Source: Armatimonadetes bacterium UBA5352
GTDB lineage: Bacteria; Armatimonadota; Zipacnadia; Zipacnadales; UBA5352
Length of the DNA: 37,153 nucleotides
Assembly: GCA_002411015.1 (NCBI GenBank)
Contig: DHPY01000045.1
Location: 1-37,153 of the forward strand
Reading direction: 5' to 3'
Shown here one piece after another: positions 22,560 through 30,813 of this stretch (positions are counted from its first letter, which is position 1; each line of letters opens with the position of its first letter). The translations under genes and the position numbers were made by a program. The notes under the pieces are model-generated. The model was given only the letters and a program-made list of their open reading frames with translations. It was not told the DNA's origin and made no database searches.

Positions 22560-25171
22560 GGGTCGCGCCGGCCCAGCAGCTCAAGCTCCGCGCGCGCCTC
22601 ATCCGCCGCGGCCGAGTCGGGGTAGTCCTCAGTGACCCGGCGCAGTGCCTCGGCCGCCCCGGGGTCGTCGGCAAGCTCCCCGCGCAGCACCTCTGCCGCC
22701 CGCAGCAGCGCCCCAGGCGCCAGCATGCTCTCCGCGAAGCGCCCGGGCAGTGACAGCCACGTCTCGACCGCCGCGCGCGCATCGCCCTGCATCAGCCGGA
22801 CCTCGCCGAGCGCCATCAATGCATCATCCGCCAGCGGCTCGTCGCGCGTCCCTGCGATCTCCAGCAGCAACTCGCGCGCCATCGCCGCCTCCCCGCGCTC
22901 CATCAGCCCGATCGCCTCGAAGTAGCGCGCCTCCGAGCCGCCTTCGCCGTCCAGGTTCTCCCGCATGAATGCCAGCCGCTCCAGCGCGTCGTTGGCGTGA
23001 GGCCCCAGCGGATACTCCTCCACCACGAAGCGGAAGCGCGCCTGCGCCGCCTCAAGCTCGCCGCGCCGCAGTGCGATCTCAGCCAGTCGCAGCGCCGCCC
23101 GCGCAGGATCGGCCAGCGGCGCCTCATCCGCCGGTGGCGCCGCGATGCCGATCCCCGGCGGCAGCATGCCGGGCGGCAGAGGCGGGAGCTCGCCCCACAG
23201 CGGCTCAAAGCCGACCTCGTCCGTCGAGCGCTCCTCCGTCAGTTCCACGTAGGCCGCCTCGGCCTCATCCAGCCTTCCGCTCGCGAACAGCCAGTCGGCC
23301 ATCCCCTCCCGCGCCGCCTCTCTGAAGCGAGGCTCAGGGCAGGCCGCCAGCCTCTCCCACGCCTCCCGCGCCGCCTCAAGCTCGCGGGCCCGATCCGTCA
23401 GCAGCCGCGCGCGCATCAGCAGCGCCTCCGGATGGCCCGCCAGCGCAGGCGTCGCCTCAAGCGTCTCCAGCGCCTCCCGCCACGCGCCCGTGTCCCGCTG
23501 CAGCATCGCCAGGGTCAGTGCGGCGTCCGCCCGCTCATACTCCGCCAGGTCCATCGTCAACGCCAGCGCCAGCAGCTCCGAGGCACCCGCTCGGTCGCCT
23601 CGGAACCGCGCCTCGCGCCCCAGGTCGGCGACCGCGCTGCCCGCTCCTGTCACGCCCTCCAGGAGCCCCAGCGCCGTCTCCCGCTCACCCGCCACGAGCA
23701 GCACCCTCGCGAGCGCCAGCCGCTCGGCATCGGGCGGCGCTTCCGTCGCGGCGAGACGCGCCCGCACCGCCTCCAGCACCTCCGGCTCTGCGATCGCATC
23801 GCCCACCAGCCGCTCAAGCTCGATCGCAACGACCCGCGCCGGCACGGCCTCCGCCCGCAGCGCCCGCAGGAACTCCTCGGTCGCCTGCTCGTACTGCAGC
23901 AGGTCCACGTGGGCCCGCGCAAGCTCGTAGGCCATCAGCGCCTCATCGCCCGTCGCCGCACGCGCCTCGCCGATCGCCTCCACCCGCGCGTAGTGTAGCG
24001 CGCTCCGCTGCAGCGCCTGATCGAGCGACCGCACGCTCGCCACGTCCGCCGGGTCGTAGCCCACTGCGCTCTTCAGTTGCACGATCGCCTCATCCGTCCG
24101 CCCACGCTGCGCCAGCACCTCGGCCAGCACGATCTGCGCCCTGCGGTTCTCCGGCGCGAGCCCCAGCGCCTCCCGCAGTGCCCCCTCCGCCTCATCCAGC
24201 AGCTCCGCATCGAGCGCCGTCTGCGCCAGCTTCACCCGCACCTCGGCGTCCTGCGGGCGCAGCTCCGCCAGCCGCTGGAGGTATCCCACCGCCGCCGCCG
24301 AGTCCTCCTCCCAGCGCGCGATCTCCGCGAGGAACGTGAGCGCCGCCTCGGGCGCCTCGCCATCAGCCTCCGCGCGCAGCTCGCTCCTCAGCCTCTCCAG
24401 CGCATTCGCCTGCACCGCCGCCCCGTAGGCGAGCCTCATCGCCGCCATCTGATCGGGCGTGCGCCGCAGGATGCTCCGGCCAAGCTCCAGCGCACCCTCG
24501 GCATCCCCGCCGTCCAGCAGCGCGCTCCCGACGTCAAGCTCCGCCCGCAGCCGCCGCGACTCGTCCTCGATCGCCCCCGCATGCTCCAGCGCCCGCTCAG
24601 TCTGCCCCTGCGCGAGCAGCAGCGCGCTCAGGCTCTCATGCGCCTCAGCGTGCCACGCCCGGTGCGCCTCGCTCGGGAGCAGCGCCTCGAAGTGCTCGGT
24701 CGCTTCATCCAGCCGCCCGGCCTGCCGCTCCAGCCGCGCCAGGCCGATCAGCGCCTCCGCCGCCTCCGGCGCGTCCGCATCAACCAGCGCCAGCAGCCGC
24801 TCCCACGCCGCCCGCGCGGTCAGCCCGTCGCGGCCGCGATCGGCGTGCCACGCCAGCCGCTGCAGCGCCAGCACCTGCCACTCGCCCCCGCCGTCGAGGT
24901 CGAGGTCGAGCGCGCGGGCGAAGGCCTCCATCGCGCCCGCGACATCCTCCCGCCGCTCGCGCGCCACGCCGAGGGTGAAGATCGCGGCCGCGCGAAGCGT
25001 CTCATCCGGCGCAACCTCGATCGCCTGCAGGAGCGCCGCGTCCGCCTCCGCGGTCCGCCCCGCGACCGTGTGCTCGTGCGCCTGCCGGAGCAGTGCGTCG
25101 TAGTCCGCGGGCGCCTGCGCCCAAGCAGTCGTCGCGGCCATCAGCAGCACCAGTCCCGCCGCGATCCTCAT
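22556..25171 (-). CDS. Large exported tetratricopeptide-repeat protein
   Basis: 871 residues with a signal peptide (about 1-18, MAATTAWAQA). The rest is almost entirely Ala/Leu/Glu-rich helical hairpins. Clear TPR units are seen at about 20-60, 150-215, 295-380 and 650-865, including EDAEVRVKLAQTALDAELLDEAEGALREALGLAPENRRAQ-like segments that keep the W/L-G-Y-A-F-A-P spacing. It should be a periplasmic scaffold or assembly protein. The C-terminal part resembles YbgF/BamD-type repeats (PLGPHANDALERLAFM, then LRRVTEDYPDSAAADEARAELE). The ATG overlaps the stop of the upstream 1036-residue gene by 4 bp. No enzymatic motif is visible. Confidence 0.88.
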   Translation of the reverse strand: MRIAAGLVLLMAATTAWAQAPADYDALLRQAHEHTVAGRTAEADAALLQAIEVAPDETLRAAAIFTLGVARERREDVAGAMEAFARALDLDLDGGGEWQVLALQRLAWHADRGRDGLTARAAWERLLALVDADAPEAAEALIGLARLERQAGRLDEATEHFEALLPSEAHRAWHAEAHESLSALLLAQGQTERALEHAGAIEDESRRLRAELDVGSALLDGGDAEGALELGRSILRRTPDQMAAMRLAYGAAVQANALERLRSELRAEADGEAPEAALTFLAEIARWEEDSAAAVGYLQRLAELRPQDAEVRVKLAQTALDAELLDEAEGALREALGLAPENRRAQIVLAEVLAQRGRTDEAIVQLKSAVGYDPADVASVRSLDQALQRSALHYARVEAIGEARAATGDEALMAYELARAHVDLLQYEQATEEFLRALRAEAVPARVVAIELERLVGDAIAEPEVLEAVRARLAATEAPPDAERLALARVLLVAGERETALGLLEGVTGAGSAVADLGREARFRGDRAGASELLALALTMDLAEYERADAALTLAMLQRDTGAWREALETLEATPALAGHPEALLMRARLLTDRARELEAAREAWERLAACPEPRFREAAREGMADWLFASGRLDEAEAAYVELTEERSTDEVGFEPLWGELPPLPPGMLPPGIGIAAPPADEAPLADPARAALRLAEIALRRGELEAAQARFRFVVEEYPLGPHANDALERLAFMRENLDGEGGSEARYFEAIGLMERGEAAMARELLLEIAGTRDEPLADDALMALGEVRLMQGDARAAVETWLSLPGRFAESMLAPGALLRAAEVLRGELADDPGAAEALRRVTEDYPDSAAADEARAELELLGRRDP

Positions 25172-28100
25172 CGCGCCCCGCCCTCGCCCAGCCGCCGGTA
25201 GTACTCGCGCACAAGCTCCTCGTAGCCGCGCGGAAGCGCCTGCGATCCCCGCCCGCGCTCCACCCGCACCGGCGGGCGCGAGAGCAGGCTCGGCGCAAGC
25301 ACCGGCGGCGAGGGTGGCGGCGCGAACGCCGTCGGCCGCTCCGCCTTGCGCTCCTGACTCTCCCGCTCCTTCGTGTAGAGCGAGCGCTGCGCCTCGAGCA
25401 TCTTCTCAAGGATCCGCTCCTGCCGCTCGACCGTCTCCCGCTCGAGCCGCCCCGAGCGCAGATCGCCCTCGACCTTCTCCATCTCGCCGGGCACGCCGCC
25501 GAGTTGGTCCGCCACCGACTGCGCCCCGCCGCCCTGCCCGGCTTGCTGGAGCATCTGCTTGAGCGCCTGGCGGATCATCGCCTGCTCGTACGCCATCTGT
25601 GACAGGCTCGTGCCCCCGCCGCCGCCCTGCATCCGCTGCCCGCCCTCGCCCTCCTGCATCTCACCCGTCTGCTCGTTGAGGCCTTGCTGGCGCTGCGCGA
25701 GCGACTTCAGCCGCTCCATGTACTGCGACAGCGCCGACTGCGCCGTCTGCTGGGAGAGCTGCTGGTCGGTCTCGAGCAGCATCCGCGCAAGCTCGTTGAG
25801 CCCCGCCATCGCATTCCCGCCGCGCCCGATCGCCGATCCGAGGTCCGCGCCCTCGATCTCCCGCGCCGCCTGCGCCATCTCATCCGCCACCACCTGCGCC
25901 GCGGCAGGCAGCAGCGGGTCCATCGCCGGCGTCTCCCGCGCGAGCTGCTCCATCCGCTCCGCCAGCCGCCGCGTCGCATCCGTCAGCGTGCTCTGCCGCC
26001 TCCGCAGCGGCGAGATCGGCCGCTTGTCACGCATCAGGTCGACCAGCCCGTGCTCGCTCAGATCCCGCACGTCGTCGCTCAGCGCCTCCTGTGAGTGTGA
26101 CAGCGCGAGCGCGTCGCGCAGCATCCCGGCGAGCTTCCGCCGCGCCTCCGCGGTGAAGTCCGCGGCGACCTGCTGCTCCATCTTCGCGAGGTCATCCGAC
26201 GCCCGCTGCAGCGACTGCTCGGCCTCCTGCTGAGGCTCCCGCGCGTCCGAGGCGCTGCCTCGCTGCAGTGCGCTCTCAGCCCGCCGCATCTGCGCCGCCG
26301 GGTCCTCCCGCCGGAGGCGGTCCGCGATCGCCCCGAGCCTCGCCGCAACCTCCGCGTCTGCCTCCCGCGCGACCTCCACTGCCGCCTCGACAGCGTCCGG
26401 CAGCGGCTGCGCCTGCCGCGCAAGCTCCCGCTGGTCGCGCTCCGCCGCGCGCGTGCGATCCGACTGGCCGTCGCTCAGGTCGCTCGTCCGCTCCGTCAGC
26501 TCATGCTGCCGCTTCGCCAGCTCCTGCGTCTCGCGCCGGAGCTGCCCGAGCAGCGCCTCCAGCCGCGCCCGCTTCAGCAGCGCCAGCGTCTGCTCAAGCC
26601 GCTGCATGAAGCGCTCCTGCGCCTCGCGCGCCGCCTCCAGGCTCATCCGCATCTGCGCCGGATCCTGCGCCTCCACCGCCTTCCGCAGCTCCTCCAGCGC
26701 CTCCCGCATCTCCTCGTCGAGCACGTCGCGCATCAGCTCGTGCAGCTCGCGAACCTTCTCCACCAGCTCCGGGGAGGTGCCCTGCTGCTCCGTCATCTCC
26801 CGCTCGGCCTCCCGCATCGCCTGCTCCAGCCGCCCCGCCTGGTCCTGCAGCCGCCGCGCCGCCTCCTGCAGCTCGAATCCGGGGCGCGTCGGCGTCGGCT
26901 GCCCCTCGTCCGCCTGCCCGCTCATCGCCCCCTCGATCGCCTCTTGAAGCTCGCTGCCGAGCTGCCGAGCAACCCGCTGAAGCTCCTCCAGCGCGTCCGC
27001 CGTCTCCCGCTGCGCCGCCTCCACCGGCGTCTCCGGCAGCGCCTCCTTCCGCGCGGCCGTCGCCTCCAGCCTGATGCGCACAGGCGCGCTGAGCGACCGC
27101 TTCGGGCCACCCACGGCGTCGTTGTCCAATGCGTACGCCCGCAGCGTCATCTCCTCGCCGGGCTGCAGGCCGACGCCCGCCGGGTTCAGCCGCACGGAAG
27201 CCGTCGCCGACGTGCCGGCCGTGAACCCGAGCGGCATGCTCCGCCAGCCGTCGGCGCCCTCCACCTGAAGCTCCAGCCCCAGCTCGCCCACGCCGAAGTC
27301 GTCGCTCGCGACCACCGTCACCTCCACCGGCTCCGCGAGCGCCAGCGTCAGATCGCCCATCGGCTGCGTGAGGCGCACGTTCGGCGGCGCGTCCTCCACC
27401 GGCTCGATCGCCCGCCACTCAGTCGCGCTGAAGCCTGCCTTGGAGGCCGCGGCGACGCGCCACCGCACCGATCCGCTCAGCGTGAAGAGATGGCTGAAGC
27501 GCCCGTCGGAGGTCGTCTGCAGCGGGATTGAGGTGCCGTCTGCGCGTTCGAAGCTGACCTGCGCATCCACGGCGCTGCACACGCCGGAGACCCCGACGGC
27601 GCTGCCCCTGAGCGCGCGGATCGTCTCCGTCTCTGCGGAGAACGCGACGCGTGGCAGGCGCGTGTAGGCGGGCGGCTCGATGCTGATGCTGAGGTCGAAG
27701 AGGCGCGGCGGCTCCGGCGCCGGGGCAGCGGTCGGCTCCTGTGCAGGCTGCACGGCGACAGGCGGAGGCGGGGGAGTCCGCTCTACCGGCGCCGCCGACC
27801 ACGCCAGCGCCGCCAGCCCGAGCGCCAGCACGGCCGCCATCGCGGGCGCTCTGAGAGCGCCGACCGGCGCGGCCCGCCTCAGCGGCAGATCGTTCAGCGC
27901 GGCAGTGGCCTCCGCGGCAATCCGGACCATGGCGGCTTCCGAGCGCGGAATCCGGTCCGCTTGCCGCTGCAGCAGGTCCACGGCGGTTGCGACGCGGTCC
28001 TGCAGGAAGGGGAAGGTGCGCTCAATCGCGAGCGCGGCTTCGGAGGCCCGCACCGGCATCGCCGCACGGATGATGGCGGGGAGGAGGATGACCACCGCAG

Positions 28101-28278
28101 CGCTTCCCGGCAGCAGCGGTGCCGCGAGGGCGCTTCGCCCGGCAGTCAGCGCCACGACCGCCACGAGCAGCGCGGCAAGCGCAGCACCCAGCAGCAGCCC
28201 CTCCGCCATGGCCACCATGCGGCGCCGCAGGAGGTAGGGCCGCAACGCAGCCATCAGTCTATCGCGGACGGCACTCAC
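25168..28278 (-). CDS. DUF4175-like large membrane protein with coiled coils
   Basis: 1036 residues from the GTG at 28278 (GGAGG 8 nt upstream). Two close TM segments (about 24-45 and 50-70), a third at about 140-158, then a Pro-rich linker. Residues 190-400 contain the Ig-like beta module with SISIEPPAYTRLP and PVEVTVVASDDFGVGELGL, characteristic of DUF4175-type proteins common in planctomycetes and some proteobacteria. From about 420 to 1000 there are long charged coiled coils rich in Gln, Glu, Arg and Ala, with a Gly-rich break near 885-900. The C-terminus is Pro-rich. The function of the family is unknown. It overlaps the TPR gene by 4 bp and follows the ABC exporter by 44 nt. Confidence 0.85.
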   Translation of the reverse strand: MSAVRDRLMAALRPYLLRRRMVAMAEGLLLGAALAALLVAVVALTAGRSALAAPLLPGSAAVVILLPAIIRAAMPVRASEAALAIERTFPFLQDRVATAVDLLQRQADRIPRSEAAMVRIAAEATAALNDLPLRRAAPVGALRAPAMAAVLALGLAALAWSAAPVERTPPPPPVAVQPAQEPTAAPAPEPPRLFDLSISIEPPAYTRLPRVAFSAETETIRALRGSAVGVSGVCSAVDAQVSFERADGTSIPLQTTSDGRFSHLFTLSGSVRWRVAAASKAGFSATEWRAIEPVEDAPPNVRLTQPMGDLTLALAEPVEVTVVASDDFGVGELGLELQVEGADGWRSMPLGFTAGTSATASVRLNPAGVGLQPGEEMTLRAYALDNDAVGGPKRSLSAPVRIRLEATAARKEALPETPVEAAQRETADALEELQRVARQLGSELQEAIEGAMSGQADEGQPTPTRPGFELQEAARRLQDQAGRLEQAMREAEREMTEQQGTSPELVEKVRELHELMRDVLDEEMREALEELRKAVEAQDPAQMRMSLEAAREAQERFMQRLEQTLALLKRARLEALLGQLRRETQELAKRQHELTERTSDLSDGQSDRTRAAERDQRELARQAQPLPDAVEAAVEVAREADAEVAARLGAIADRLRREDPAAQMRRAESALQRGSASDAREPQQEAEQSLQRASDDLAKMEQQVAADFTAEARRKLAGMLRDALALSHSQEALSDDVRDLSEHGLVDLMRDKRPISPLRRRQSTLTDATRRLAERMEQLARETPAMDPLLPAAAQVVADEMAQAAREIEGADLGSAIGRGGNAMAGLNELARMLLETDQQLSQQTAQSALSQYMERLKSLAQRQQGLNEQTGEMQEGEGGQRMQGGGGGTSLSQMAYEQAMIRQALKQMLQQAGQGGGAQSVADQLGGVPGEMEKVEGDLRSGRLERETVERQERILEKMLEAQRSLYTKERESQERKAERPTAFAPPPSPPVLAPSLLSRPPVRVERGRGSQALPRGYEELVREYYRRLGEGGAR

Positions 28279-28322
28279 GTCTCGGGCCCTCCTGGCTCGT
28301 GCAGCGTGTACCACGCCTCAGA

Positions 28323-30197
28323 TCATGAACCCGGTGACTCGCTCAGGTCCAGCGCCGGCTCCTGATCGCCGAACCAGACGTCCTCCATCCGGAACTGGCG
28401 GTTGTACATCTCCGCGTAGATGCCGTTACGTGCCATCAGCGCCTCGTGGTTGTCCTCCTCCACGATCTGCCCGCCCTTGATGACCACGATCTTGTCCGCG
28501 CTGCGGACTGTCGAGAGCCGGTGCGCGATCACGAACGTCGTCCGGTTGTGCCGCAGCTCATCGAGCGCCCGCTGGATGAGCTGCTCCGCCTCCGTGTCCA
28601 CGAGCGAGGTCGCCTCGTCCAGGATCAGGATCCGCGGGTCCGCCAGCAGCGCCCGCGCGATCGCGATCCGCTGCTTCTGCCCGCCCGAAAGCTTCACGCC
28701 GCGCTCGCCGATCGGCGTCTCAAAGCCATCAGGCAGCGCCTCGATGAACTCGGCCGCGTGGGCTCGCCGCGCCGCATCCTCGATCTCCTCATCCGTCGCG
28801 TCGAGGCGCCCGTAGCGGAGATTCTCGCGCACAGTGTCATTGAAGAGGTAGGTGTCCTGCAGCACGATCCCGATCTGTGACCGGAGGCTGCTCAGCGTCA
28901 GGTCCCGCACGTCCATCCCGTCCACCAGCACCAGGCCCTCAAGCGGGTCGTAGAAGCGCGGAATCAGGTTCACGAGCGACGTCTTCCCTGCGCCGGAGCG
29001 GCCGACGATCGCCACCGTCTCGCCCGGCTCCGCCTCGACCGAGATGTCCTCCAGCACCACCTCGCCTGTGGCGTAGCGGAAGGTTACGCCGTCTATGATC
29101 ACGTGGCCCGACAGGCGTGGCGCGGGCTTCGCGTCCGGAGCGTCTGTCACATCAGGCTCCTGGTCGAGGAGGTCGAAGATCCGCGCCAGCGACGCCAGCG
29201 CCCGGTTGAACACGTTGTGCACACGCACCAGGCTGCGGATCGGGTTGTAAAAGTGCTGCATGTAGGCCAGGAAAGCGACGATCGTGCCCGGCGAGGTCTC
29301 TCCTGTGATCGTCATCCGCGCGCCGAAGTAGATGACTCCGATCAGGCCGAGCGCCGTCAGGAAGCTCATCGTGGGAAAGAACGTGGTCCAGAGCCAGATC
29401 GTCTTCACCGACGCTCGGAAGTAGTCCGTGCTGTCGCCCTCAAAGCGATCGTACTCGTGTGTCTCGCGGTTGAAGGCCTTCACGACGCGCATGCCCTCGA
29501 GGCTCTCCTGGAGCCGCGAGTTGATGTCGCCAAGCTGCTCCCGGACGAGCTCGTAGAGCGGCCGCACGATGCGCCCGAAGCTGATCACCGCCGCGAGGAA
29601 CAGCGGCAGCGGCGCCATCCCGATCAGCGCAAGCTTCCAGTTCATCCAGAGGATAATGCCGACTGTGCCGATGATCGTCAATGAGTCGGAGATGATCGTG
29701 TCCAGACCGTGGACGACCATGTCCTCCACCGTGTTAACATCATTTGAGACGCGCGACATGATGTCGCCGCTGCGCCGCGCCTCGAAGAAGCTCAGCGACT
29801 GGCGGAGGAGGTGCCGGTAGGCGTTCAGGCGCACGTCGAGGACGAAGCGCTGCCCCAACCGGTGCATCACGTTCATCCGTATGCCACTGAACAGGTTATC
29901 CAACAGGTAGATCCCCAGCAGCATCCAGCCAAGGCGCGGCAGCGGCCCGAGGTTGCGCGCGGTGATGACTTCATCGAAGATCTGCCGCAGGATCTGCGGC
30001 GCATAGAGGCTCGTCCCGGTCACCACGAGCATGCTCATGAGACCAAGCGCGAGTGTCGGCCAGTGCGGGCCGAGGTAGTGCGCGAACCAAACCATCATCC
30101 GGCGATCGGTTATGCGCAGCGGCTCAACATCTTCCTCGTGTCGGCCCGCCACCTGCTGGTGGCCGCCGCCTCTTCCGCCTCGTCCTCCATGCAGCAT
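28323..30197 (-). CDS. MsbA/LmrA-like ABC exporter (fused TM and ATPase domains)
   Basis: A 624-residue half-transporter that likely acts as a homodimer, exporting lipid or amphiphilic compounds. The N-terminal 28 residues are Gly/His-rich and atypical. The six-helix TM domain spans about 36-330 and the ATPase domain about 362-600. Walker A GRSGAGKTS is at 399-407, Q-loop LQDTYLF at 446-452, signature LSGGQ at 503-507, Walker B ILILDEATS at 523-531 and switch H559 in IAHRLST. All are intact, so it should be active. The start has GGAG 8 nt upstream and a TATAAT promoter lies at 30273-30301. Confidence 0.95.
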   Translation of the reverse strand: MLHGGRGGRGGGHQQVAGRHEEDVEPLRITDRRMMVWFAHYLGPHWPTLALGLMSMLVVTGTSLYAPQILRQIFDEVITARNLGPLPRLGWMLLGIYLLDNLFSGIRMNVMHRLGQRFVLDVRLNAYRHLLRQSLSFFEARRSGDIMSRVSNDVNTVEDMVVHGLDTIISDSLTIIGTVGIILWMNWKLALIGMAPLPLFLAAVISFGRIVRPLYELVREQLGDINSRLQESLEGMRVVKAFNRETHEYDRFEGDSTDYFRASVKTIWLWTTFFPTMSFLTALGLIGVIYFGARMTITGETSPGTIVAFLAYMQHFYNPIRSLVRVHNVFNRALASLARIFDLLDQEPDVTDAPDAKPAPRLSGHVIIDGVTFRYATGEVVLEDISVEAEPGETVAIVGRSGAGKTSLVNLIPRFYDPLEGLVLVDGMDVRDLTLSSLRSQIGIVLQDTYLFNDTVRENLRYGRLDATDEEIEDAARRAHAAEFIEALPDGFETPIGERGVKLSGGQKQRIAIARALLADPRILILDEATSLVDTEAEQLIQRALDELRHNRTTFVIAHRLSTVRSADKIVVIKGGQIVEEDNHEALMARNGIYAEMYNRQFRMEDVWFGDQEPALDLSESPGS

Positions 30198-30272
30198 CTA
30201 CGCGTCACTCCAACCTCTGAAGATGATCGGCTCGCGCGATAGCAGCCGCCTCGGAATGCTTGCGTCTGCAAC

Positions 30273-30301
30273 ATTATACCTGCACTCGCGCGCGCCCGCA
30301 A
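30273..30301 (-). promoter_or_regulatory. Promoter of the ABC exporter operon
   Basis: On the minus strand TTGCGG (30301-30296), 17 bp spacer and a perfect TATAAT (30278-30273), 75 nt upstream of the ATG at 30197. It lies immediately after the cold-shock gene terminator, so the exporter operon has its own start. Confidence 0.6.
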
Positions 30302-30327
30302 CCGGGCCAGTTGCCCCCCTGGTACAC

Positions 30328-30358
30328 AAAAAAAGCGCCCGGCGATGCCGCCGGGCGC
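30328..30358 (-). terminator. Rho-independent terminator of the cold-shock gene
   Basis: A 9-bp perfect GC stem (30350-30358 and 30335-30343 with loop GATGCC) followed on the minus strand by seven Ts (30334-30328). It is the clearest intrinsic terminator in the window, 23 nt after the csp stop. Confidence 0.9.
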
Positions 30359-30381
30359 ATGGTGTCCGCTTAGGGGACGAA

Positions 30382-30618
30382 CTACCACATGTTCGGGCTG
30401 CCCTTGGCTGCGCCTGCATCGGTGACAACAACGTTCACCGCGCGGGGGCCCTTGGCGTCCTGCTCGATGTCGAACTCGACCTTCGCGCCCTCGGCCAGCG
30501 TCTTGTAGCCCTCGCCAACAATCGCGGAGTAATGCACGAATGCATCCTCGCCACCGTCGGTCTCAATGAAGCCGAAGCCCTTCGAGTCGTCGAACCACTT
30601 GACTGTTCCCGTCGCCAT
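30382..30618 (-). CDS. csp: Cold-shock-domain RNA-binding protein
   Basis: 78 residues, a single cold-shock domain (OB fold) with MATGTVKWFDDSKGFGFIE at the start. RNP1 KGFGFI (13-18) and RNP2 DAFVHYSAI (25-33) are present. The family binds single-stranded RNA/DNA as a chaperone. The C-terminus carries a short extra tail (TDAGAAKGSPNMW). The ATG at 30618 has GGAGG about 10 nt upstream; an upstream in-frame ATG would add residues foreign to the family. The gene has its own promoter, a leader of over 100 nt and a terminator, as expected of a monocistronic csp gene. Confidence 0.96.
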   Translation of the reverse strand: MATGTVKWFDDSKGFGFIETDGGEDAFVHYSAIVGEGYKTLAEGAKVEFDIEQDAKGPRAVNVVVTDAGAAKGSPNMW

Positions 30619-30741
30619 TTGTAACTTGCCTCCATGTAACGTCCTTCGCAGCATCTTTGCCCTGCCGCCGGAGACAAGCTCACAAGCGACTCGACATCGA
30701 TCCTCCGCGTGCGGCCTTCCGCCGCATTTTTCCTCGTAAGC

Positions 30742-30770
30742 ACTCTAACACAAACCGGACAAGAACGCAA
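30742..30770 (-). promoter_or_regulatory. Candidate csp promoter with long leader
   Basis: On the minus strand TTGCGT (30770-30765), 17 bp and TAGAGT (30747-30742), about 124 nt before the csp ATG. The match is moderate. The implied leader of roughly 115 nt would fit the long 5' UTRs common in cold-shock genes. Confidence 0.4.
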
Positions 30771-30813
30771 GCACTTCCTGAAGCTTCGTACATTCCGCCC
30801 CTCGAACCCCGTT

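Noticed and set aside
22997..25201. Several plus-strand Arg/Gln/Leu-rich frames opposite the TPR gene
   Set aside because: Compositional mirror of the Ala/Glu-rich TPR coding strand; no ribosome-binding sites or family motifs.
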